A DNA stretch of 64,000 bases from Delphinus delphis (Eukaryota; Chordata; Mammalia; Artiodactyla; Delphinidae), in NCBI RefSeq assembly GCF_949987515.2, contig NW_027192650.1, positions 1,798,001-1,862,000 of the forward strand, read 5' to 3'. Shown piece after piece: positions 24,766 to 37,398 of this stretch. The translations under genes and the position numbers were made by a program. The notes under the pieces are model-generated. The model saw only the letters and a list, made by a program, of their open reading frames with translations. It did not search any database and was not told the DNA's origin. Positions within the stretch are counted from its first letter, which is position 1; every line of letters starts with the position of its first letter.

Positions 24766-26344
24766 ATGCATGTGGAACCCAAGTATGATCAACCATGTGA
24801 ACGGGAGACGTGTTCAAATATGTCTCAGTTTTCCTCCCCTGGTACTCGGGTGCAACATTCCAGACGCTTTACTAACACTCTCCTCACTTGGAGAGTCAGC
24901 GCCTTTAACCTCCTGTTTGGCCCACTTTGCAATTTCTGCGGAAGATGAACAGGAATAGCGAGAACCAATGAGAGACTAGCTGGAGGTGTCTGGACGGGCA
25001 AATTTAACTCTCATTTCCCACCAGGAAGAGGAAATAACCGAAGGCTCAGCGTGCCGTGCCGGAACCAGATTAGGGCCTGAAGCCATCCTGCGGTGTTGCG
25101 GCCAGCTCAAAAGAAAGCGAGTTGAAGAAAGGAGCTCAGGGGCACTGTAATTCTCAAACCTGCAGAGTTATAAATGACAGCTATCGTCCAAAAATCGACT
25201 GAAGTAAGGCTACCAAGAGGACTTGAAAGCGGGGCAGAATTGCAGGAAACCGATTTCAGGAGGTAGACTGGAATTGCATTGAAAGCATACGAAAAGAGGC
25301 AGAACGTCCACAATGATGCACTTGGCCAAAAAGGGCGTATGCGTTTTTTCCTGAATATATTCAGGAAAAAACGCATACGCCCTTTTTGGCCAACCAAGCA
25401 AGCTTGCAAAGGAAATCTGCACTACAATGAAGTCTCACTTCCCCCCGGTCAAAAGGGCCATCTGAAAACAGTGTAAAATCCAGAAAGGCAGGACAGGCCA
25501 TGGAGAACTGGGAGCCTTGTTATGCTGATGGGCGGGATGTAAATTGCCAACAACCACTCGGGAGAAGTGTATGCTGTTTCCTGAAACATCTAAAAAACAA
25601 AGCAACAGAACCTAGGGCACTTCCACTTATGGTCCTATAGCTTAGGGAAATTAAAATCAAAAAGACACAGCCACCCCAAAGTTTGGAACGGCTCTGTTTA
25701 CAAGAACCTCGTTTACAGTACAAGTTCAACATCGCAGAAAGTGAAAAATGGATAAAGAAGTTGTGGTATTTACTTACAAAGCAATATGACTCAGCAATGA
25801 AATCTATGTCATCAGGCCCTTAGCATCACAATGAGTGGATTCAGGTATGATGATTCTAACTGAAATAAGTCACACAGAAAAAGAAACATCATAAGATATC
25901 AGTAATACACGGAATGTAAACTTGGCTACACAGGAACTGAATTACAGAACAGAACAGGGTCTCAAATTTAGAATACCAACTTATGCTTGCTTAAGGGTAA
26001 AGGTTAGTTGGGGTGCAGCATAAAATCAGAGATTGAAATGAGCACAGATAAAGTTCCTTAAGTCAAATATGGAATAGACAAGAGCTACTCCTTGCTCAAC
26101 GAAATGGACTCAACACCGCATATTAAACGCCTAAGAATGTACCTGACTAGTAAGTATCGTAAAACCTATGGATTGCTATGTCTCCAAAAGAGAATCAAGC
26201 ATGTGTACAGGGGCATAAACGCAGCAGTGATAGGATTGGAGAGGTTCGGTGAGCAAATGAAGACCCTTTGAAGTCATATTGCATGGTACCCATTCCACGG
26301 GTCTCAACTCTCCAGGTTTAAGGTATTCTTCCTTCAGCTAAAAC
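24766..26344. repeat. Satellite unit 16, type A, 1,579 bp
   Basis: Palindrome 25,322-25,393 is perfect. Markers are GCTACCAAGAGG, GCATACGAAAAG, CAATATGACTCAGC and TTTAGAATACC. Confidence 0.95.
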
Positions 26345-27922
26345 ATGCATGTGGAACCCAAGTATGATCAACCATGTGAACGGGAGACGTGTTCAAATAT
26401 GTCTCAGTTTTCCTCCCCTGGTACTCGGGTGCAACATTCCAGACGCTTTACTAACACTCTCCCCACTTGGAGAGTCAGCGCCTTTAACCTCCTGTTTGGC
26501 CCACTTTGAAATTTCTGCGGAAGATGAACAGGAATAGCGAGAACCAATGAGAGGTTAGCTGGAGGTGTCTGGACGGGCAAATTTAACTCTCATTTCCCAC
26601 CAGGAAGAGGAAGTAACCAAAGGCTCAGTGTGCGTACCGGAACCAGATTAGGGCCTGAAGCCATCCTGCGGTGTTGCGGCCAGCTCAAAAGAAAGCGAGT
26701 TGAAGAAAGGAGCTCAGGGGCACTGTAATTCACAAACCTGCAGAGTTATAAATGACAGCTATCGTCCAAAAATAGACTGAAGTAAGGCTGCCAAGAGGAT
26801 TTGAAAGCGGGGCAGAATTGCAGGAAACCGATTTCAGGAGGTAGACTGGAATTGCATTGAAAGCATAGGAAAAGAGGCAGAACGTCCACAATGATGCACT
26901 TGGCCAAAAAGGGCGTATGCATTTTTTCCTGAATATATTCAGGAAAAAACGCATACGCCCTTTTTGGCCAACCAAGCAAGCTTGCAAAGGAAATCTGCAC
27001 TACAATGAAGTCTCACTTCCCCCCGGTCAAAAGGGCCATCTGAAAAAAGTGTAAAATCCAGAAAGGCAGGACAGGCCATGGAGAACTGGGAGCCTTGTTA
27101 TGCTGATGGGCGGGATGTAAATTGCCAACAACCACTCGGGAGAAGTGTATGGTGTTTCCTGAAACATCTAAAAAACAAAGCAACAGAACCTAGGGCACTT
27201 CCACTTATGGTCCTATAGCTTAGGGAAATTAAAATCAAAAAGACACAGCCACCCCAAAGTTTGGAACGGCTCTGTTTACAAGAACCTCGTTTACAGTACA
27301 AGTTCAACATCGCAGAAAGTGAAAAATGGATAAAGAAGTTGTGGTATTCACTTACAAAGCAATATCACTCAGCAATGAAATCTATGTCATCAGGCCCTTA
27401 GCAGCACAATGAGTGGATTCAGGTATGATGATTCTAACTGAAATAAGTCACACAGAAAAAGAAACATCATAAGATATCAGTAATACACGGAATGTAAACT
27501 TGGCTACACAGGAACTGAATTACAGAACAGAACAGGGTCTCAAATTTAGAAAAACAACTTATGCTTGCTTAAGGGTAAAGGTGAGTTGGGGTGCTGCATA
27601 AAACCAGAGATTGAAATGAGCACAGATAAAGTTCCTTAAGCCAAATATGGAATAGACTAGAGCTACTCCTTGCTCAACGAAATGGACTCAACTCCGCATA
27701 TTAAACGCCTAAGAATGTACCTGACTTGTAAGTATCTTAAAACCTATGGATAGCTATGTCTCCAAAAGAGAATCAAGCATGTGTACAGGGGCATAAACGC
27801 AGCAGTGATAGGATTGGAGAGGTTCGGTGAGCAAATGAAGACCCTTTGAAGTCATATTGCATGGTACCCATTCCACGGGTTTCAACTACCCAGGTTTAAG
27901 GTATTCTTCCTTCAGCTAAAAC
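26345..27922. repeat. Satellite unit 17, type B, 1,578 bp
   Basis: Palindrome 26,900-26,971 with a CpG to CpA change in the left arm (GTATGCATTTTTT). Markers are CAGTGTGCGTACCGG, GAGGAAGTAACC, and GACTAGAGC in the L1 part. Confidence 0.95.
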
Positions 27923-29502
27923 ATGCATGTGGAACCTAGAGTATGATCAACCATGTGATCGGGAGACGTGTTCAAATATGTCTCAGTTTTCCTCCCCTGG
28001 TACTCGGGTGCAACATTCCAGACGCTTTACTAACACTCTCCCCACTTGGAGAGTCAGTCCCTTTAACCTCCTGTTTGGCCCAGTTTGCAATTTCTGCGGA
28101 AGATGAACAGGAATAGCGAGAACCAATGAGAGACTAGCTGGAGGTGTCTGGACGGGCAAATTTAACTCTCATTTCCCACCAGGAAGAGGAATTAACCAAA
28201 GGCTCAGCATGCCGGGCCGGAACCAGATTAGGGCCTGAAGCCATCCTGCGGTGTTGCGGCCAGGTCACAAGAAAGCGAGTTGAAGAAAGGAGCTCAGGGG
28301 CACTGTAATTCTCAAACCTGCAGAGTTATAAATGACAGCTATCATCCAAAAATAGACTGAAGTAAGGCTGCCAAGAGGACTTGAAAGCGGGGCAGAATTG
28401 CAGGAAACCGATTTCAGGAGGTAGACTGGAATTGCATTGAAAGCATAGGAAAAGAGGCAGAACGTCCACAATGATGCACTTGGCCAAAAAGGGCGTATGC
28501 GTTTTTTCCTGAATATATTCAGGAAAAAACGCATACGCCCTTTTTGGCCAACCAAGCAAGCTTGCAAAGGAAATCTGCACTACAATGAAGTCTCACTTCC
28601 CCCCGGTCAAAAGGGCCATCTGAAAACAGTGTAAAATCCAGAAAGGCAGGACAGGCCATGGAGAACTGGGAGCCTTGTTATGCTGATGGGTGGGATGTAA
28701 ATTGCCAACAACCACTCGGGAGAAGTGTATGGTGTTTCCTGAAACATCTAGAAAACAAAGCAACAGAACCTAGGGCACTTCCACTTATGGTCCTATAGCT
28801 TAGGGAAATTAAAATCAAAAAGACACAGCCACCCCAAAGTTTGGAACGGCTCTGTTTACAAGAACCTCGTTTACAGTACAAGTTCAACATCGCAGAGAGT
28901 GAAAAATGGATAAAGAAGTTGTGGTATTTACTTACAAAGCAATATCACTCAGCAATGAAATCTATGTCATCAGGCCCTTAGCAGCACAATGAGTGGATTC
29001 AGGTATGATGATTCTAACTGAAATAAGTCACACAGAAAAAGAAACATCATAAGATATCAGTAATACACGGAATGTAAACTTGGCTACACAGGAACTGAAT
29101 TACAGAACAGAACAGGGTCTCAAATTTAGAAAACCAACTTATGCTTGCTTAAGGGTAAAGGTGAGTTGGGGTGCTGCATAAAACCAGAGATTGAAATGAG
29201 CACAGATAAAGTTCCTTAAGTCAAATATGGAATAGACAAGAGCTACTCCTTGCTCAACGAAATGGACTCAACACCGCATATTAAACGCCTAAGAATGTAC
29301 CTGACTAGTAAGTATCGTAAAACCTATGGATTGCTATGTCTCCGAAAGAGAATCAAGCATGTGTACAGGGGCATAAACGCAGCAGTGATAGGATTGGAGA
29401 GGTTCGGTGAGCAAATGAAGACCCTTTGAAGTCATATTGCATGGTACCCATTCCACGGGTCTCAACTCTCCAGGTTTAAGGTATTCTTCCTTCAGCTAAA
29501 AC
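27923..29502. repeat. Satellite unit 18, type C, 1,580 bp
   Basis: Starts with the second anchor haplotype (ACCTAGAG, GTGATCGGG, CAGTCCC). Palindrome 28,480-28,551 is perfect. ATCTAGAAAAC is a C-type marker near 28,750. Confidence 0.95.
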
Positions 29503-31081
29503 ATGCATGTGGAACCCAAGTATGATCAACCATGTGAACGGGAGACGTGTTCAAATATGTCTCAGTTTTCCTCCCCTGGTACTCGGGTGCAACATTCCAG
29601 ACGCTTTACTAACACTCTCCCCACTTGGAGAGTCAGCGTCTTTAACCTCCTGTTTGGCCCAGTTTGCAATTTCTGCGGAAGATGAACAGGAATAGCGAGA
29701 ACCAATGAGAGGCTAGCTGGAGGTGTCTGGACGGGCAAATTTAACTCTCATTTCCCACCAGGAAGAGGAAATAACCAAAGGCTCAGCGTGCCGTACCGGA
29801 ACCAGATTAGGGCCTGAAGCCATCCTGCGGTGTTGCGGCCAGGTCACAAGAAAGCGAGTTGAAGAAAGGAGCTCAGGGGCACTGTAATTCACAAACCTGC
29901 AGAGTTATAAATGACAGCTATCGTCCAAAAATAGACTGAAGTAAGGCTGCCAAGAGGACTTGAAAGCGGGGCAGAATTGCAGGAAACCGATTTCAGGAGG
30001 TAGACTGGAATTGCATTGAAAGCATAGGAAAAGAGGCAGAACGTCCACAATGATGCACTTGGCCAAAAAGGGCGTATGCGTTTTTTCCTGAATATATTCA
30101 GGAAAAAACGCATACGCCCTTTTTGGCCAACCAAGCAAGCTTGCAAATGAAATCTGCACTACAATGAAGTCTCACTTCCCACCGGTCAAAAGGGCCATCT
30201 GAAAAAAGTGTAAAATCCAGAAAGGCAGGACAGGCCATGGAGAACTGGGAGCCTTGTTATGCTGATGGGCGGGATGTAAATTGCCAACAGACACTTGGGA
30301 GAAGTGTATGGTGTTTCCTGAAACATCTAAAAAACAAAGCAACAGAGCCTAGGGCACTTCCACTTATGGTCCTATAGCTTAGGGAAATTAAAATCAAAAA
30401 GACACAGCCACCCCAAAGTTTGGGACGCCTCCGTTTACAAGAACCTCGTTTACCGTACAAGTTCAATATCACAGAAAGTGAAAAATGGATAAAGAACTTG
30501 TGGTACTTACGTACAATGCAGTATCACTCAGCAATGAAATCTATGTCATCAGTCCCGTAGCAGCATAATGAGTGGATTCAGGTACGATGATTCTAACTGA
30601 AATAAGTCACACAGAAAAAGAAACATCATAAGATATCAGTAATACACGGAATGGAAACTTGGCTACACAGGAACTGAATTACAGAACAGAACAGGGTCTC
30701 AAATTTAGAAAACCAACTTATGCTTGCTTAAGGGTAAAGGTGAGTTGGGGTGCTGCATAAAACCAGAGATTGAAATGAGCACAGATAAAGTTCCTTAAGC
30801 CAAATATGGAATAGACAAGAGCTACTCCTTGCTCAACGAAATGGACTCAACACCGCATATTAAACGCCTAAGATTGTACCTGACTAGTAAGTATCTTAAA
30901 ACCTATGGATCGCTATGTCTCCGAAAGAGAATCAAGCATGTGTACAGGGGCATAAACGCAGCAGTGATAGGATTGGAGAGGTTCGGTGAGCAAATGAAGA
31001 CCCTTTGAAGTCATATTGCATGGTACCCATTCCACGGGTTTCAACTACCCAGGTTTAAGGTATTCTTCCTTCAGCTAAAAC
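29503..31081. repeat. Satellite unit 19, type D, 1,579 bp
   Basis: First anchor haplotype. Palindrome 30,059-30,130 is perfect. It carries a dense cluster of about 13 substitutions at 30,432-30,596 in the L1 part (TACCGTAC, AACTTG, TACGTACAATGCAG). Confidence 0.95.
30432..30596. repeat. Divergent patch within the L1 part of unit 19 (type D)
   Basis: About 13 substitutions in 165 bp against neighbouring units, which elsewhere differ by a few per unit. They include CCGTTTACAAG, TACCGTAC, TTCAATATCACAG, AACTTGTGG, TACGTACAATGCAG, CAGTCCCGTAGC and GGTACGATG. Copies are at 41,486-41,650 and 55,699-55,863. Confidence 0.85.
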
Positions 31082-32661
31082 ATGCATGTGGAACCTAGAG
31101 TATGATCAACCATGTGATCGGGAGACGTGTTCAAATATGTTTCAGTTTTCCTCCCCTGGTACTCGGGTGCAACATTCCAGACGCTTTACTAACACTCTCC
31201 CCACTTGGAGAGTCAGTCCCTTTAACCTCCTGTTTGGCCCAGTTTGCAATTTCTGCGGAAGATGAACAGGAATAGCGAGAACCAATGAGAGGCTAGCTGG
31301 AGGTGTCTGGACGGGCAAATTTAACTCTCATTTCCCACCAGGAAGAGGAAATAACCAAAGGCTCAGCGTGCCGTACCGGAACCAGATTAGGGCCTGAAGC
31401 CATCCTGTGGTGTTGCGGCCAGCTCAAAAGAAAGCGAGTTGAAGAAAGGAGCTCAGGGGCACTGTAATTCACAAACCTGCAGAGTTATAAATGACAGCTA
31501 TCGTCCAAAAATAGACTGAAGTAAGGCTGCCAAGAGGACTTGAAAGCGGGGCAGAATTGCAGGAAACCGATTTCAGGAGGTAGACTGGAATTGCATTGAA
31601 AGCATAGGAAAAGAGCCAGAACGTCCACAATGATGCACTTGGCCAAAAAGGGCATATGCGTTTTTTCCTGAATATATTCAGGAAAAAACGCATACGCCCT
31701 TTTTGGCCAACCAAGCAAACTTGCAAAGGAAATCTGCACTACAATGAAGTCTCACTTCCCCCCGGTCAAAAGGGCCATCTGAAAAAAGTGTAAAATCCAG
31801 AAAGGCAGGACAGGCCATGGAGAACTGGGAGCCTTGTTATGCTGATGGGCGGGATGTAAATTGCCAACAACCACTCGGGAGAAGTGTATGGTGTTTCCTG
31901 AAACATCTAAAAAACAAAGCAACAGAACCTAGGGCACTTCCACTTATGGTCCTATAGCTTAGGGAAATTAAAATCAAAAAGACACAGCCACCCCAAAGTT
32001 TGGAATGGCTCTGTTTACAAGAACCTCGTTTACAGTACAAGTTCAACATCGCAGAAAGTGAAAAATGGATAAAGAAGTTGTGGTATTTACTTACAAAGCA
32101 ATATCACTCAGCAATGAAATCTGTGTCATCAGGCCCTTAGCAGCACAATGAGTGGATTCAGGTATGATGATTCTAACTGAAATAAGTCACACAGAAAAAG
32201 AAACATCATAAGATATCAGTAATACACGGAATGTAAACTTGGCTACATAGGAACTGAATTACAGAACAGAACAGGGTCTCAAATTTAGAAAACCAACTTA
32301 TTCTTGCTTAAGGGTAAAGGTGAGTTGGGGTGCTGCATAAAACCAGAGATTGAAATGAGCACAAATAAAGTTCCTTAAGCCAAATATGGAAGAGACAAGA
32401 GCTACTCCTTGCTCAACGAAATGGACTCAACACCCCATATTAAACGCCTAAGAATGTGCCTGACTAGTAAGTATCTTAAAACCTATGGATTGCTATGACT
32501 CCAAAAGAGAATCAAGCATGTGTACAGGGGCATAAACGCAGCAGTGATAGGATTGGAGAGGTTCGGTGAGCAAATGAAGACCCTTTGAAGTCATATTGCA
32601 TGGTACCCATTCCACGGGTTTCAACTACCCAGGTTTAAGGTATTCTTCCTTCAGCTAAAAC
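31082..32661. repeat. Satellite unit 20, type E, 1,580 bp
   Basis: Second anchor haplotype. Palindrome 31,639-31,710 with a CpG to CpA change in the left arm (GGGCATATGCG). The HindIII site beside it is lost (CAAACTTGC). Confidence 0.95.
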
Positions 32662-34239
32662 ATGCATGTGGAACCTAGAGTATGATCAACGATGTGATCG
32701 GGAGACGTGTTCAAATATGTCTCAGTTTTCCTCCCCTGGTACTCGGGTGCAACATTCCAGACGCTTTACTAACACTCTCCCCACTTGGAGAGTCAGTCCC
32801 TTTAACCTCCTGTTTGGCCCAGTTTGCAATTTCTGCGGAAGATGAACAGGAATAGCGAGAACCAATGAGAGGCTAGCTGGAGGTGTCTGGACGGGCAAAT
32901 TTAACTCTCATTTCCCACGAGGAAGAGGAAATAACCAAAGGCTCAGCGTGCCGTCCCGGAACCAGATTAGGGCCTGAAGCCATCCTGCGGTGTTGCGGCC
33001 AGGTCACAAGAAAGCAAGTTGAAGAAAGGAGCTCAGGGGCACTGTAATTCACAAACCTGCAGAGTTATAAATGACAGCTATCATCCAAAAATAGACTGAA
33101 GTAAGGCTGCCAAGAGGACTTGAAAGCGGGGCAGAATTGCAGGAAACCGATTTCAGGAGGTAGACTGGAATTGCATTGAAAGCATAGGAAAAGAGGCAGA
33201 ACGTCCACAATGATGCACTTGGCCAAAAAGGGCGTATGCGTTTTTTCCTGAATATATTCAGGAAAAAACGCATACGCCCTTTTTGGCCAACCAAGCAAAC
33301 TTGCAAAGGAAATCTGCACTACAATGAAGTCTCACTTCCCCCCGGTCAAAAGGGCCATCTGAAAAAAGTGTAAAATCCAGAAAGGCAACAGGCCATTGAG
33401 AACTGGGAGCCTTGTTATGCTGATGGGCGGGATGTAAATTGCCAACAGACACTTGGGAGAAGTGTATGGTGTTTCCTGAAACATCTAAAAAACAAAGCAA
33501 CAGAGCCTAGGGCACTTCCACTTATGGTCCTATAGCTTAGGGAAATTAAATTCAAAAAGACACAGCCACCCCAAAGTTTGGAATGGCTCTGTTTACAAGA
33601 ACCTCGTTTACAGTACAAGTTCAACATCGCAGAAAGTGAAAAATGGATAAAGAAGTTGTGGTATTCACTTACAAAGCAACATCACTCAGCAATGAAATCT
33701 ATGTCATCAGGCCCTTAGCAGCACAATGAGTGGATTCAGGTATGATGATTCTAACTGAAATAAGTCACACAGAAAAAGGAACATCATAAGATATCAGTAC
33801 TACACGGAATGGAAACTTGGCTACACAGGAACTGAATTACAGAACAGAACAGGGTCTCAAATTTAGAAAACCAACTTATGCTTGCTTAAGGGGAAAGGTG
33901 AGTTGGGGTGCTGCATAAAACCAGAGATTGAAATGAGCACAGATAAAGTTCCTTAAGCCAAATATGGAATAGACAAGAGCTACTCCTTGCTCAACGAAAT
34001 GGACTCAACACCGCATATTAAACGCCTAAGAATGTACCTGACTTGTAAGTATCTTAAAACCTATGGATTGCTATGTCTCCGAAAGAGAATCAAGCATGTG
34101 TACAGGGGCATAAACGCAGCAGTGATAGGATTGGAGAGGTTCGGTGAGCAAATGAAGACCCTTTGAAGTCATATTGCATGGTACCCATTCCACGGGTTTC
34201 AACTACCCAGGTTTAAGGTATTCTTCCTTCAGCTAAAAC
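32662..34239. repeat. Satellite unit 21, type F, 1,578 bp
   Basis: Second anchor haplotype. Palindrome 33,219-33,290 is perfect and the HindIII site is lost. A 2-bp deletion (AGGCAACAGGCC near 33,387) offsets the 1-bp anchor insertion. Confidence 0.95.
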
Positions 34240-35819
34240 ATGCATGTGGAACCTAGAGTATGATCAACCATGTGATCGGGAGACGTGTTCAAATATGTCT
34301 CAGTTTTCCTCCCCTGGTACTTGGGTGCAACATTCCAGACGCTTTACTAACACTCTCCCCACTTGGAGAATCAGTCCCTTTAACCTCCTGTTTGGCCCAC
34401 TTTGCAATTTCTGCGGAAGATGAACAGGAATAGTGAGAACCAATGAGAGGCTAGCTGGAGGTGTCTGGACGGGCAAATTTAACTCTCATTTCCCACCAGG
34501 AAGAGGAATTAACCAAAGGCTCAGCATGCCGGGCCGGAACCAGATTAGGGCCTGAAGCCATCCTGCGGTGTTGCGGCCAGGTCACAAGAAAGCGAGTTGA
34601 AGAAAGGAGCTCAGGGGCACTGTAATTCACAAACCTGCAGAGTTATAAATGACAGCTATCGTCCAAAAATAGACTGAAGTAAGGCTGCCAAGAGGACTTG
34701 AAAGCGGGGCAGAATTGCAGGAAACCGATTTCAGGAGGTAGACTGGAATTGCATTGAAAGCATAGGAAAAGAGGCAGAACGTCCACAATGATGCACTTGG
34801 CCAAAAAGGGCGTATGCGTTTTTTCCTGAATATATTCAGGAAAAAACGCATACGCCCTTTTTGGCCAACCAAGCAAGCTTGCAAAGGAAATCTGCACTAC
34901 AATGAAGTCTCACTTCCCCCCGGTCAAAAGGGCCATCTGAAAACAGTGTAAAATCCAGAAAGGCAGGACAGGCCATGGAGAACTGGGAGCCATGTTATGC
35001 TGATGGGCGGGATGTAAATTGCCAACAACCACTCGGGAGAAGTGTATGCTGTTTCCTGAAACATCTAAAAAACAAAGCAACAGAACCTAGGGCACTTCCA
35101 CTTATGGTCCTATAGCTTAGGGAAATTAAAATCAAAAAGACACAGCCACCCCAAAGTTTGGAACGGCTCTGTTTACAAGAACCTCGTTTACAGTACAAGT
35201 TCAACATCGCAGAAAGTGAAAAATGGATAAAGAAGTTGTGGTATTTACTTACAAAGCAATATCACTCAGCAATGAAATCTGTGTCATCAGGCCCTTAGCA
35301 GCACAATGAGTGGATTCAGGTATGATGATTCTAACTGAAATAAGTCACACAGAAAAAGAAACATCATAAGCTATCAGTAATACACGGAAGGTAAACTTGG
35401 CTACACAGGAACTGAATTACAGAACAGAACAGGGTCTCAAATTTAGAAAACCAACTTATTCTTGCTTAAGGGTAAAGGTGAGTTAGGGTGCAGCATAAAA
35501 CCAGAGACTGAAATGAGCACAGATAAAGTTCCTTAAGCCAAATATGGAATAGACAAGAGCTACTCCTTGCTCAACAAAATGGACTCAACACCGCATATTA
35601 AACGCCTAAGAATGTACCTGACTAGTAAGTATCGTAAAACCTATGGATTTCTATGTCTCCAAAAGAGAATCAAGCATGTGTACAGGGGCATAAACACAGC
35701 ACTGATAGGATTGGAGAGGTTCGGTGAGCAAATGAAGACCCTTTGAAGTCATTTTGCATGGTACCCATTACACGGGTCTCAACTCTCCAGGTTTAAGGTA
35801 TTCTTCCTTCAGCTAAAAC
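34240..35819. repeat. Satellite unit 22, hybrid of type G (left) and T (right), 1,580 bp
   Basis: The left part matches unit 29 through 34,852; the right part matches unit 15 from 34,766 onward. The switch lies between 34,765 and 34,944, an interval that contains its palindrome (34,797-34,868). Confidence 0.95.
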
Positions 35820-37398
35820 ATGCATGTGGAACCCAAGTATGATCAACCATGTGAACGGGAGACGTGTTCAAATATGTCTCAGTTTTCCTCCCCTGGTACT
35901 CGGGTGCAACATTCCAGACGCTTTACTAACACTCTCCTCACTTGGAGAGTCAGCGCCTTTAACCTCCTGTTTGGCCCACTTTGCAATTTCTGCGGAAGAT
36001 GAACAGGAATAGCGAGAACCAATGAGAGACTAGCTGGAGGTGTCTGGACGGGCAAATTTAACTCTCATTTCCCACCAGGAAGAGGAAATAACCGAAGGCT
36101 CAGCGTGCCGTGCCGGAACCAGATTAGGGCCTGAAGCCATCCTGCGGTGTTGCGGCCAGCTCAAAAGAAAGCGAGTTGAAGAAAGGAGCTCAGGGGCACT
36201 GTAATTCTCAAACCTGCAGAGTTATAAATGACAGCTATCGTCCAAAAATCGACTGAAGTAAGGCTACCAAGAGGACTTGAAAGCGGGGCAGAATTGCAGG
36301 AAACCGATTTCAGGAGGTAGACTGGAATTGCATTGAAAGCATACGAAAAGAGGCAGAACGTCCACAATGATGCACTTGGCCAAAAAGGGCGTATGCGTTT
36401 TTTCCTGAATATATTCAGGAAAAAACGCATACGCCCTTTTTGGCCAACCAAGCAAGCTTGCAAAGGAAATCTGCACTACAATGAAGTCTCACTTCCCCCC
36501 GGTCAAAAGGGCCATCTGAAAACAGTGTAAAATCCAGAAAGGCAGGACAGGCCATGGAGAACTGGGAGCCTTGTTATGCTGATGGGCGGGATGTAAATTG
36601 CCAACAACCACTCGGGAGAAGTGTATGCTGTTTCCTGAAACATCTAAAAAACAAAGCAACAGAACCTAGGGCACTTCCACTTATGGTCCTATAGCTTAGG
36701 GAAATTAAAATCAAAAAGACACAGCCACCCCAAAGTTTGGAACGGCTCTGTTTACAAGAACCTCGTTTACAGTACAAGTTCAACATCGCAGAAAGTGAAA
36801 AATGGATAAAGAAGTTGTGGTATTTACTTACAAAGCAATATGACTCAGCAATGAAATCTATGTCATCAGGCCCTTAGCATCACAATGAGTGGATTCAGGT
36901 ATGATGATTCTAACTGAAATAAGTCACACAGAAAAAGAAACATCATAAGATATCAGTAATACACGGAATGTAAACTTGGCTACACAGGAACTGAATTACA
37001 GAACAGAACAGGGTCTCAAATTTAGAATACCAACTTATGCTTGCTTAAGGGTAAAGGTTAGTTGGGGTGCAGCATAAAATCAGAGATTGAAATGAGCACA
37101 GATAAAGTTCCTTAAGTCAAATATGGAATAGACAAGAGCTACTCCTTGCTCAACGAAATGGACTCAACACCGCATATTAAACGCCTAAGAATGTACCTGA
37201 CTAGTAAGTATCGTAAAACCTATGGATTGCTATGTCTCCAAAAGAGAATCAAGCATGTGTACAGGGGCATAAACGCAGCAGTGATAGGATTGGAGAGGTT
37301 CGGTGAGCAAATGAAGACCCTTTGAAGTCATATTGCATGGTACCCATTCCACGGGTCTCAACTCTCCAGGTTTAAGGTATTCTTCCTTCAGCTAAAAC
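35820..37398. repeat. Satellite unit 23, type A, 1,579 bp
   Basis: Matches unit 16 at +11,054 bp without visible difference. Palindrome 36,376-36,447. Confidence 0.95.

Larger units (their letters stand above)
24766..35819. repeat. Higher-order repeat copy 1: seven units A-G (units 16-22), 11,054 bp
   Basis: Units 16-22 recur at exactly +11,054 bp as units 23-29. By hand comparison of diagnostic variants I found no difference from 23,712 to 34,852. The first mismatches are 34,853 versus 45,907 (C/T) and 34,944 versus 45,998 (C/A). Unit 22 is a hybrid: its left part matches unit 29, while from within its palindrome region its right part matches unit 15 (for example CCATG at 34,990 and 23,936, again 11,054 bp apart). 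This is the signature of a recent tandem duplication of an 11-kb block. Confidence 0.9.
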
